Shown here in pieces: positions 42,231-51,354 of a DNA stretch of 51,354 nt. This DNA comes from Ceraceosorus guamensis. Lineage: Eukaryota > Basidiomycota > Exobasidiomycetes > Ceraceosorales > Ceraceosoraceae. Made by a program: the position numbers and the translations under genes. The notes under the pieces were generated by a model. The model did no database searches and had not been told where the DNA came from. It saw only the letters and a list, made by a program, of their open reading frames with translations. Location: positions 1 through 51,354 of the forward strand of contig NW_020290095.1 in assembly GCF_003144195.1 (NCBI RefSeq), in the 5' to 3' direction. How positions within the stretch are numbered: the first letter of the stretch is position 1; the number at the start of each line of letters is the position of its first letter.

Positions 42231-45200
42231 TCATTTCTGCACAGGTATAAAGTTGCCAGCAACAAGCGTGGGTATGTTCCACGCGTCTCGCCTGATGGTA
42301 AAGGAGAAGCAGCACTTGACTCTCACAATGCCAGGCTCATCTTCTTGCGTGGCCGTGTTGCTTCTAGACATGGTTTGAGCCCCTCTCAGAGCAGAGGCAG
42401 ACGACTGAGCCACGCTTCCTCTTCTAGATGCGTTGCCCGAACCATTCATCTCCGCGCCGCCGTTGCTGATGCTGCCTGGCGCGGAGTTGGAAGCACTGTT
42501 CAGACCACTTCCTTGAGGAAGCAGGTGCGCAGCAACAGCAGAAGCGTTAACGCTAGAGTTGCTGGATGGCCTTCCGGCCGCAGCCCACCCTCCGCTCGCG
42601 AAGCTAGTAGTGCGTATTTTGAGCACACAAGACGTCAATACAGCCTTTTGGCCAGGATCGAAGGATACCGCGCCATATTTCTGGGCAGGCAGTGTGAAGG
42701 GCGTTGGCGATGGAAGGGAAGCGCTTGCGTCACGCTCATGCACTCACTTCCCAATAATTGACAGCGCTCTCCTCATCCATCAATTCGTATATGCACAGTC
42801 TGCCCTCTCTCAGCTGCTCTATCCCAACTCCAAGCAATTCCGCAAATTCTCGATTTCCTTTGTATATCTCCCCAGTGCGCCTCCACAAACAAGCGGGGAT
42901 GCCCTGGGTGGAAAAGACGCGGTCATAGTCGAGCAAGAGTCGCTCAAATGCCTCCTCAATGTAGATCAAGTCGATGTTGGTCAGCTGCTGGGCCACTGCT
43001 CGGAAAGCCGGTCTGAAGACTGAAAGAGGCTTCAGGATCCTCCGACGTGAGGCGGGCGAGCAATGAGACTCCATCCATCTGTTGAGCCGGGCATAGCTAT
43101 AAGACAACGTGCAAAGATATTGTTCGCGTGAGCACGTGGATGCTTTGGCATTGTGGGACAACAAGCTCCGACGGAACGCTTACCCGTTGACGTGGTTGTA
43201 TGGCCTGAGCAAGCCGGCGTCATACTTCGCCTGGATGACCTTTCCTAACCTTTCCTCTCTAGTCGCATCATTCTGATCTGCAGCAGTCAAGAAGAACTTT
43301 TCGGTCTTGGAGCTGAAGCCTTTGAGAACCGGGGCGTAAGCGCCGTTGCCAGCACCAGCGGCCGTAGGAGCGCCTGTGACGACACTTAGTGATGCATTCT
43401 CGCCGCTTCGGGGTGTAGTGGACGGGAAGAGCGGGCTCATGGAGCTTCCGCTGGCATCTACTTCCGGGGCAGTCGCGGCGCTAGCAGCAGCAGCGACCGA
43501 AGCGGGTGTAGGTGCAGTGGTAAATGCCAATCTGGATCCCATCCCTCCAGGACCATTCATGGAAGAACTAGAGAGCCCTCGTGTCCGATGCCTCGCACCA
43601 GGAGTACCAAAAACATCATTGTTTTGATTAGAACGACGAGGCATCATTCCCATCGTGCTTGGCGAGCTCGGGGCCATGGAGCTGAGCGTCGCATCCAGCA
43701 TGATCCCACCTGAACTGACAGGCGTGGAGCCCATGCCACCGGAAGCCCCCCAATCACTGCTGGGAACGACTCCGTCCCGGGAAGCGGCTTCTCCCAGCGC
43801 GTTTGAAAACAGCCTTGGGGTCGCCTGCGCCTGTGAGCTAGAAGCTGCCTGGCCCCACGCTCCTCCGTTCGAAGGGCTAGAAAGCCCCGCGGGTCCATCG
43901 AGAGATTCTAGGAACTCGCTACGCGCATAGCACAATGCGGGATATCAGCATTCGTTGTTGACGCACTCGAACGTGGTATTTTTGCTCACCTCAGAATGCT
44001 AAACTCCAAGCCTCCTGCCGCGTCGCCTGTTGCGCTGAAGCCGTGCTCATCGGCGGCTCCACCTCCCAGTCCTAGAAAGCCCGCTCCACCCAGTGCGCTA
44101 GCTCCCGTGCCTCCCCAGCTCCACCCAGCGGAAGGCAGCTGTCCAAAATTACTATATGCGCTGGCTGCGTTGGGAGTGATCAGTCCATTTGGTGGATTGG
44201 ACAAGCTGGCTTGTTCACTACTGTCTGGACGAGACATCCCTTCGCCCACTGGAGGAGCGACGATGGACAAGTCACCCGGTGGTGCACCCGACGAGTCATC
44301 AGCTGCCTCTCCGACCTCAAGGTGAGCCGCTGGTCCCATTCCAGCCGGAGATCGAGCAGTCGTTGGACCTCCCTCGGGTGGCACACCGACCTTTGCATGC
44401 TGAGCACCTTCACCTTTCCGCTGTTTAGTAACCTTGCTGTTTCCAGCAGGCGGAGTGACTTTTGCAGTACCATGCGTGCTTGAATCGCCTGCAGCGCCAG
44501 ATGCAGTCGCAATAGCAGAGGAAGAGCCTCTTCTCGGATTCGCAGCAGAAACGCTGCTCTGTGTAGCTTCGTCATGGCACAAATGACCGATGTCACGTTT
44601 GATGCTGCAGAAATAAGGGATGAGTCGCGCGTCAACAAGGCTCTTGACAGAAAGTGCAGCTTACCATCGAGATTGCAGCAGCCACACTACTTACCACCGT
44701 TTGCATGGTCTGCTTTCGTCGCAAGTCATATGGCTCCTTCTGCAGTAAATGCACGCAGTCCCGACTTTCCGCTTGCGAGTGTCCTTGGGCGCTGGGCCAG
44801 GCGAAGCGCTCGTGCTGGCGCTCGAGCTGGTCACATTAGCAGCAGAGGGTGATGGGCCAGCTTTTGTGTCCCCGCGAGGCGATCCAGCAAGACTCTTGAC
44901 AGGTGCACGTTTTGGAGCAGAACTGTTGTCCGGGCGCACTGAGCTTGTTCGATGCGCGTTTGAGCTCTGGGGTGTGGAAGGGGATGGCACGTGTGGACGA
45001 TTTGCAGCAGCTCCGCTCGGTGCAAACGATGATATTGTTGATGGTCTGGGTCCCACAGGGCGTGGAGCACTACCCGATGGAGGTTGAATTCGTGTCGAGT
45101 TGGCGGAGGTAGGCGGTCGAGCCTGCGGCCTGGCTTGAGGATGAGGGGGTCGAGGGACTTGGGGTCTGCCTGCAATGGATGCTGCACTAGCTGGTCTGGC

Positions 45201-45740
45201 AGTAGTCGCTGATGCAGATGCGGGCTGTTTGGTGCTCGTGCTAGTAGCGGAGCTTGTGCCCGAAGTTGTACCGCCTGATACCACTCGTACAGATGGCCGT
45301 GGAGGAGGCCTGATGGGGGCTGACGGCCTGGTGACTGAGTTGCCAGCGGCTGGGCTGGGAATCGGCCTTGAGTTTGCCGCACCAGAAGCTGGCCGTGGCG
45401 AAGGAAGAGTTGCGCTAGTGTTGCTTTTCTTGACAGGCGGTGCGTCTGTGGCACCCGATGTAGGCGTGGGCGCCGTAGAGGGTCCAGCTGGTCGCTTCGC
45501 AGGTGTCACTTGAGGCACAGTCGAGCCAACGTCCGAAGCACGTGTAGAGGACAAAGGCACTTGCGACGCACTTGCCGCCGCAGACTTTGGGGAACTTGTG
45601 GCTGCGCTCGCTTTCGAAGACTCCGTCTTCAACCCAGAGGCCTCTGAAGGCGCAGCTGGCGCTTCAGGAGCAGGATGCTCGGGCCTGGACGATATCGATG
45701 GGCCAGCAGGGGGACTCATCTGCGCATCCGCCTGCGACAT
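42231..45740 (-). CDS. ERT1: Ert1/AcuK-type transcription activator of gluconeogenesis
   Basis: Five exons (45740-44695, 44604-43990, 43918-43184, 43096-42748, 42680-42231) give 1064 residues. Ert1 of yeast and AcuK of Aspergillus are zinc-cluster activators of gluconeogenic genes on non-fermentable carbon. The DNA-binding Zn(II)2Cys6 cluster follows the basic KDTRKRKVGTACIYC: C330, C333, C340, C346, C349 and C358. The fifth Cys codon is split by intron 1. The C-terminal PAS-like part, typical of this family, runs from LLRPYNHVNGYARLNRWME through FERLLLDYDRVFSTQGIPACLWRRTGEIYKGN, LGVGIEQLREGRLCIYELMDEESAVNYWEKYG, to the conserved end FSFTIRRDAWNIPTLVAGNFIPV. The first 325 residues and the 360-750 linker are Ser/Pro/Ala-rich and disordered, making the protein about twice as long as yeast Ert1. 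Introns are 90, 71, 87 and 67 nt. The ATG (gccATGtc) is the first in frame. Confidence 0.95.
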
Positions 45741-47759
45741 GGCTGCGAGATGGAGCGCAGAGTGCGCCGTATCGAGGACGCAGTTTGAAAGACGAGGCGT
45801 CAATGCGAGAAGAGCACGGCTGGTGATGGTGGTGGTGAGGTCAGATTGACTTCGGGACGAGCACGAATGCCCTTCGCAAAGAAGATCTCAGTAGTAGTCT
45901 GAGTGCTTGATCACAAATTTCAAGAACATCAAAATCATGGATTTCATCGTGCGTCACAGCCTCGAGACGCTTGACGCGATGCCAAGAAGTTTCACTTTGA
46001 TTTGCAACTCGCTTTTTATTTGAAGTCAATGATTCAAACGTCAATTTTTTTCTGGCCCTCTTCACTCTTGACTTGCTCTTGAATTAAACCGAGATTCAAA
46101 TTGTGTCTTCAAACACCTGATCTCAAAGTCTAGGGCTGAAACTCTTGATTATCTTGCATCGGGATCAAGAATAAAAATCAATTGACCAGGCGCAGACGCG
46201 TGCGCATGCGCGCGAGAGCTCGCGAATCTTGAATTCAGGATTCAAGGCGGCCGGCAACCAAATTCTCGGCTACCCGGTTTGAAAGAACAATTTTGAATGT
46301 GGATCGAATCCGTGAACGTTGTGCTTTAACGACTTCAAGTCAAAAAACAAACAAACACTGAGACGAGCTTTGAAGATCTGCTGGCGGGGCGCCGAGCCTT
46401 TTGAGTTTCGACTCTTTGAGCCTTAATTCCGAAATCCTTTGAGCCGGAATTCCAGAGTCACATTTAACACTCAAGACTACTAATCACCAGCAATCTGAGT
46501 CAAAGTCAAGAGTGTGAGTCAAGAGTCATTTATTCAGACTTCCGCAGACCTGCCCTCTTACGTACGAGAAGTCGAAGAGCTCTGTATATCAGCGAGGCAA
46601 AGGCCAAAGCGGTGTTCTTTGCCATCAAGCAGCAAACCATCATCGTATGAGCTGCTGCTGTGTCGGACTCTTGACTGGGATCACGGAATCTGAGAAAGAA
46701 GCCTAGCATATGACACGAAGTGCACGCTGCCAGCGCCTTTCACGCCACCAGGACCCCGCCTGCTACTTCAATCTTCACTCTGCTCTTGACTCTCACATTC
46801 AGGCCGGACCGAGATCGTAAGCAAGAAGTATACCACGTTGCCAGCTGCCCTGATTCGGCGAGATTCGACTAGACTACCCCAGCACAATTTGAGGTGAGTC
46901 TCGCAGGCCGAAGCAGTCGCAGGAGAGCGCAGCCTCCAAGATGCACAAACAATGCCTCTTTTCTCCACTTTGTATCGCCTATGTGTCGTATCTGAAAGGT
47001 CCTTCCTGCCTTTTCTGGCTGCGATTCAGCTCACGCACATTTTTAGATCAAGCCACTCCATCAATTTGACTTCCCGACAATTTCGCAAGCCAGTCTAGGC
47101 ACGAATTGGAAGGCAATCTTTAATGACACACCTCCCATTGGTGTTCGTGTCCGGTCAGACGTCCTGCATTTACGGGCATTGGAGGGTAATTCGTCAAGCA
47201 AACAGCACACAGTCACTCAGTGTTGTGGTTAGTCTCTGGTAGATCGAAGCATTGAAAGTCTCATCGCCGTCTCCGCGATCCGCAGTCGATCGAAGCCGCC
47301 TTGAGTGCCAATTTGCAGGGGAGCGGGGACACATCAATGGTCCAAGTCTACGCGCGCGACGGAGATGGAGGACAAGGGACCAAAGATGCACTCCGTGCGC
47401 GCTCACCCAGACACGAGCACGGTGGCCTCCCACCAACGATACCAGGCGGAGCCCACGCAATACATCGACCACATGGAGCTCACACGTTCGTTGCGGTGCA
47501 TGGCATGACGGGCGAGGCTAGAGTCTTGGGCAGACCTCGCGGAGCTGCTTCGCCTGAGATTCGGAGGAGATCAGTAGCGGTGAGTACAATGAGGGAGGCA
47601 AGGAGCGTAAGTGCTCCGTAGTCCGGTGGGTCACTGGTTGCTGCTACTGGTCTAGTGGTTTCGTCGTCACAACTTCTCTTGCCCATGCTCTTATTCAGCT
47701 CACAGCGATTGCATGCGCTGACACAAGCGCTTTCACATGGCTGTTTGACATTCTAGGCA
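45741..47759. promoter_or_regulatory. Divergent upstream region of ERT1 and the 811-aa gene, with AT-rich CTTGA/TCAAG island
   Basis: This 2.0-kb gap is the longest between divergent genes after the one at 4.2-7.8 kb. From about 45,990 to 46,540 it is AT-richer and full of CTTGA/TCAAG and GATTCAA words, for example GAATCTTGAATTCAGGATTC from 46226 and AGTCAAGAGTGTGAGTCAAG from 46505. Its right part (47337-47579) may be a 5' coding or leader exon of the plus-strand gene, followed by an intron at 47580-47756 whose TTCTAG acceptor ends three bases before the ATG at 47760. Confidence 0.55.
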
Positions 47760-50195
47760 ATGCCCCGCCGCAAGAGTCGAGAGTCGGACCAGTCCAAAGC
47801 GGTCAAGGCGGTTGATTTAGGATCTGCTCAGCTAGCCGCAATAGCACCGAGTGCCTTTGAGATGTCACCAGAGCCTACGGCATCTCTTCTGGACAAAAGC
47901 GCTGACGTCACTTCGGGTGATTCTCGTAAAGGTGTTTCGAAGGGCGAGGGCGAGGGCGAGAGCAACACGGCGCAGTCCGCATCGCCAGGCTTCAAGTTTG
48001 TCAACCTTCCAGCGCATCTCCGAGAGCGCGATCCGGACATGGACTTGATCGGTCCAGCGGGAGGTCATCCGCTTGCAGCGGCTCAATCGCAAATGGGGCA
48101 GAGAAGCGCCGAGGTGAGACGTTTGCTATTAGCGGCTGCGAAGCGCGGCATCTACTTTGATGAACACGGACGAGCCATCAGGACTCCCGATGGCCAAATA
48201 TTCCCGAGCGATGTGCGGCATCATGCTGGCGCCCCATCTTCGCCGCCGGTCACCGGCGCGCAACATACAATTCCATTTGGCCAGAGCGCTCAAGACTTGT
48301 ACTCAGATTCGCCGCTTCCAGTCGATGGCCACCTTACCTTCAAGGAGCCCGAGGGATATGCTCTGTCGCGAGACTTTATTCACGACGTGCCCTACGCCGC
48401 TGACCTTCCAGCTGTGGGTAGCGATTACTCTTGCGAGAGTGGCTGCGACGGCCATCATCACGGACACGACTACGACCACGATGACTACGAGAGGAGCAAC
48501 GATAGAGACAGCGAAGGATATAGATTCGATGCCGACGACTTCGACCCTGATGATGGTGATCATAGTGGGATCGAAGGTGACCCGCACAGCCCGTGGGACG
48601 ACGGCATTCGACATAGAGGAACCGCAAAGAAGCGCAAGAGTACTAGACATGCAACTTCCAACGAGGACAGAGGTCATGCGGGTTCAGCCAACTTTTGCGA
48701 TCATGGACACCCTCTTGATAGGGCTGGTCGTCATCTCCATCAAGGGCGACATGCGCACGGAGATGTAGGAGGATATGTCTCATCACTCGATGAAAGCAGA
48801 GGCGATAGACAACGGGACCTGGAGGTCGAGTTGGCTGATCATCCGGCTAGGGCCCCCAAACCTCGCATCCCCATGTCTCGTCTTGCTTTGCTTCAGAAAA
48901 GATGGTCAATCAATTCTAGATTGCGGATGCGACGCTACTTCAAGGAGAAGGAGGCGACAGAAGCCGCTGAGATTGCTACCAAGAACGCCGCAAAAGATCC
49001 AACTGGGGCTTTGAAGGGTGCGGTCGCTTTAGCACAGGACAAAGAGAAGAAGGCGCCCACCAAGAAGCTAAATAAGGCCGAGAGGCGTGCTGCTGCGCAG
49101 GGCAAAGCGGGCACGAGTTTGGCAGCGCTGAGAGCTAAAGTCGCTGCCTCAAAGGGACAAATGGCTTCGACTGACGTTCACAATGTGCCTTCCTCGTCTC
49201 AGGCTGCACCCTCAAATGCAGAGCAGCAAGACGTCATTGATGCTGAAGCTGATTCTGCCAAGGCGATGGCACAGCAGGACGTGAAACCATCGCCGCCCGT
49301 TGCACCTCCTTTTGTGCCACCGAGCACGTCTTTCACCTTTGCAAGACCATCGCCCATCGTGCACCGCATCGAGGCGATGAGGACAAGGCTCGCAGAACTC
49401 AATGCGCAGCTCGACGATTCGTACGGTGCTGTGGCGGCCGCGACCAAGGCCTTAGAAGATATGGATCTGGCAGAGAAGAATCAGCGAAAGACGAGCGCAC
49501 AAACACGACCACAGGTCCAGGCGCCTGTACCCAGCGGTAAGGTAGTCTCGACAGCCACAGAAACCCAGGCAGGCATCGCAAGCACGCTCAAGCCCGCTGC
49601 AACAAGCATGGCACCACCTACTGCCCCGCCTCCGGAACCGCAACCCAGACGACCCATCTCGACTGCACCTGATACCTCTCCGCCAACTCCGCACCAAACG
49701 CCTGTACCTAAATTATCCAGACGCAAGAAGGCTGTCATGTCGAACGTGCATCATCGCTCGAATTATGTCCCATCTCGACTTCCCTCCGAACCGCTTCAGA
49801 CCTCCTCTGCGCATGGCCAGTCACCCTCGTACGGGTACGCTACTTCGCCTAGCCATCATTTTGGTCAGCATGGCGGAGACGCGAACGCTCGCCCAACATC
49901 TCCAGGACTGGATCATCCCACCGCAACGTCTAAGCTGTTCGACGAGTGGATGTGCGTATTTTGCGAGTACGAGATGCTCTATGGCGAAGAACCTTTGATG
50001 CTGCGCGCAGCGCGCAGGCGGGTCAAACTTCAAAGAAAGAGGGACAAGGCCAAAGAAAGGGCTCATCGAGCTGCTCAGGGACTACCCCTTCTAGCTAAAG
50101 GCAAAGGAAAGAAGCTCACCAGCTCGGATAGACACGATGAGGATGGGGCTTCATGGGATGGGATCTGCACATGTGGGCGAGAGCATAATCACTGA
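47760..50195 (+). CDS. Unknown protein with His/Asp-rich stretch, coiled coil and C-terminal Cys motifs, 811 aa
   Basis: A continuous frame of 811 codons starts at ATG 47760. I do not recognise the family with confidence. Near residues 90-155 it looks ordered (LRERDPDMDLIGPAGGHP, RLLLAAAKRGIYFDEHGR). A His/Asp/Tyr-rich metal-binding-like stretch sits at about 222-250 (GCDGHHHGHDYDHDDYE), a basic block near 375-400 (RLALLQKRWSINSRLRMRRYF), and a coiled coil at about 533-574. The C-terminus has EWMCVFCEYEMLYGEEPLMLRA-like sequence (Cys at about 732 and 735), a long basic helix, then GICTCGREHNH, so two Cys pairs could bind one zinc. The basic RRKSRESD opening could be a nuclear signal. A well-formed intron ends just before the ATG. 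If the upstream exon 47337-47579 is coding, 82 residues are added in frame (893 in total). Confidence 0.8.
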   Translation: MPRRKSRESDQSKAVKAVDLGSAQLAAIAPSAFEMSPEPTASLLDKSADVTSGDSRKGVSKGEGEGESNTAQSASPGFKFVNLPAHLRERDPDMDLIGPAGGHPLAAAQSQMGQRSAEVRRLLLAAAKRGIYFDEHGRAIRTPDGQIFPSDVRHHAGAPSSPPVTGAQHTIPFGQSAQDLYSDSPLPVDGHLTFKEPEGYALSRDFIHDVPYAADLPAVGSDYSCESGCDGHHHGHDYDHDDYERSNDRDSEGYRFDADDFDPDDGDHSGIEGDPHSPWDDGIRHRGTAKKRKSTRHATSNEDRGHAGSANFCDHGHPLDRAGRHLHQGRHAHGDVGGYVSSLDESRGDRQRDLEVELADHPARAPKPRIPMSRLALLQKRWSINSRLRMRRYFKEKEATEAAEIATKNAAKDPTGALKGAVALAQDKEKKAPTKKLNKAERRAAAQGKAGTSLAALRAKVAASKGQMASTDVHNVPSSSQAAPSNAEQQDVIDAEADSAKAMAQQDVKPSPPVAPPFVPPSTSFTFARPSPIVHRIEAMRTRLAELNAQLDDSYGAVAAATKALEDMDLAEKNQRKTSAQTRPQVQAPVPSGKVVSTATETQAGIASTLKPAATSMAPPTAPPPEPQPRRPISTAPDTSPPTPHQTPVPKLSRRKKAVMSNVHHRSNYVPSRLPSEPLQTSSAHGQSPSYGYATSPSHHFGQHGGDANARPTSPGLDHPTATSKLFDEWMCVFCEYEMLYGEEPLMLRAARRRVKLQRKRDKAKERAHRAAQGLPLLAKGKGKKLTSSDRHDEDGASWDGICTCGREHNH

Positions 50196-50910
50196 AGTCT
50201 CGATTATCGGTAGCAGCTTAGCATCGCGGAGATGTATGTTGATCTTCTTCCTTAGATTCAGATCAATGCTATCAGTCTACACCGCGACAGGCCGAGTGCA
50301 TATGTCAATCCAGCCATCGTGGTCGCTTTCCTCTTCCTGATTCTGACTCCGATTTCGATCATGTATGAGTCGATTGTTGACTGCAGCAGCAGCTCGGTAT
50401 CTGCTCAATCTCTTGATCTCGAGTTGCTACTTGATCAAGCGCGAGACAGCGTGATCGCTATCCGAATGAAGTGTCAGACACGGGTCGCTACAGCTTCTGG
50501 CCTCTCGGCCCCATTGGAGGGCTTGGCTTCGTTGTCTAATCCCACCATTTATCTGCTGTCACCCATCAGGAGTGATAGCCTGTCATCGCAAGAGACGAGA
50601 GAATACACGTCGATGACGTTTCAGCGGTGATGCCGACAAGATTCTCCTTTGGCAATCTTGACCTGTGAAGTGACTCCCGGAAAAGATGTGTAGAAAGGCA
50701 AGACGAGGGACAAAAGATATGAGCAGCAGAAGGCAGACTTGGGGAGGGGTGCCCCTCGGATGAGGTGTGAGAATCTTGACGGTATGTGAGATGCAAGTGA
50801 TGTGTGAGAGGGCAATGACGCGTGAGAAGGTCGGTGAGGTGGGGGCGGCTCGAGTGGTCGGGCGAGGTAGCAAAAGAATCTTGAAGTCTTGAGGTCTTGC
50901 GTCTTCCCCT

Positions 50911-51003
50911 TGGTAGTCTCGTAGTAGCTCCTTAGTAGTCTCATAGTAGTAGTAGTTGTAGTAGCTCCTTAGTATTCTCGTAGTAGTAGCTCCTGGGAGT
51001 CTC
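50911..51003. repeat. Degenerate tandem repeat with GTAGTAGCTCCT units
   Basis: The words AGTCTCGTAGTAGCTCCTT and close variants recur three times in about 90 bases: from 50924, from 50967 and from 50986. The segments between them are filled by TAGTAG trinucleotides. This is simple-sequence expansion next to the T-rich end. Confidence 0.7.
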
Positions 51004-51028
51004 GGGTCACGATTGGGGGAGGGGGGGG

Positions 51029-51354
51029 TTGGATTTATCTTTTTGTATTTTTATTATTATTTTTTGCTCTCCCGATTATTTTTTGTACTCTTTTCACTTT
51101 TTTATTTTTTTTGAGTTTTTTGTCTTATCTTTTCTCTTTTACACTTTTTCTAGTAACCCTCGGGGCAGGGGCGAGTCAAGAGTGGGTGGATGTATCTTTC
51201 TTTGTTTTTTGGTCGACTTTTGACTCTTTTGTTTCTTTTCTTAATTAATCTTTCTTAACTTTTTTGTTTTGTCTTTGTTTTGTTTTTCCTGTGATTTTTT
51301 ATCATTTATTTTTATTTTTTTATTTTCTTATTTATTGTTTTTTTTTTTTTTTTT
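51029..51354. repeat. T-rich low-complexity tail at the window end
   Basis: More than half of these 326 bases are T on the plus strand, with long T runs, ATTTATT words and a terminal run of about 16 T. The composition is unlike everything else in the window. It may be a real simple-sequence tract or poor terminal assembly. Confidence 0.8.

Larger units (their letters stand above)
50196..51354. other. Right-end region: 3' flank, degenerate tandem repeat and T-rich tail
   Basis: After the 811-aa gene there is about 700 bases of ordinary 3' flank with unconvincing short frames. A degenerate GTAGTAGCTCCTTAGTAGTCT-like array follows (50911-51003), then a G-run near 51015-51028. A strongly T-rich low-complexity tail continues to the window end. 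It has no telomere repeat of the TTAGGG type. Confidence 0.65.

Noticed and set aside
1-51354. Mobile elements, virus-like elements, CRISPR arrays, biosynthetic cluster
   Set aside because: I saw no transposase, reverse transcriptase, capsid or integrase-like sequence, no long terminal or target-site repeats, no regular spacer array, and no polyketide or peptide synthase genes.
51300-51354. Telomere at the right end
   Set aside because: The end is T-rich but has no TTAGGG or other regular telomere repeat.

Overview
This window reads as nuclear DNA of a basidiomycete fungus, most likely a smut relative (Ustilaginomycotina). The evidence is moderate GC content, short spliceosomal introns (about 60-270 nt) mostly with GTGAGT-type donors, intron-poor large genes with long disordered Ser/Pro/Ala-rich tracts, and protein families with fungal architecture (a Mkt1, an Ert1/AcuK regulator, an Env7-type kinase). 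The lineage is inferred from gene style, not from a database search. All exon joins were read by eye, using conserved family sequence on both sides of each junction and agreement of reading phase. No RNA data were available.

Layout. 0.8-4.2 kb: a large intronless disordered protein (-), followed by about 3.6 kb without a convincing gene. 7.8-10.4 kb: an HPP-family membrane protein (+) convergent with a small conserved fungal protein (-). 11.3-16.5 kb: spliceosomal SmB (-) divergent from mitochondrial ribosomal bL36m (+), which converges on mitochondrial ribosomal uL6m (-). 16.5-21.7 kb: MKT1 (-) divergent from inorganic pyrophosphatase (+). 21.9-28.3 kb: a small four-helix membrane protein (-), a NudC-domain protein of NUDCD1 type (+), and a membrane-anchored short-chain dehydrogenase (-). 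From 26.8 to 45.7 kb every recognised gene is on the minus strand: the dehydrogenase, a mitochondrial acyl-CoA dehydrogenase, a REXO1/Rex-type RNA exonuclease, an unknown membrane-anchored protein, an Env7/STK16-like kinase, and the gluconeogenesis regulator ERT1. At 47.3-50.2 kb lies a plus-strand gene of unknown function. Both window ends are low-complexity (C-rich at the left, T-rich at the right), which suits an assembly contig broken at simple sequence.

The genes do not form one pathway. Several serve mitochondria and carbon metabolism: two mitoribosomal proteins, a medium-chain-type acyl-CoA dehydrogenase, a pyrophosphatase with a possible second mitochondrial form, and ERT1, which in other fungi controls growth on non-fermentable carbon. 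Others serve RNA: SmB, Mkt1 and the exonuclease.

I found no clear case of a new biological system. The most unusual signals are a recurrent short motif, CACGA/TCGTG, often paired as an inverted repeat and concentrated between genes; a probable two-start pyrophosphatase; several very small exons; and a few possible alternative or GC-AG introns. I saw no tRNA, rRNA, CRISPR array or mobile element.
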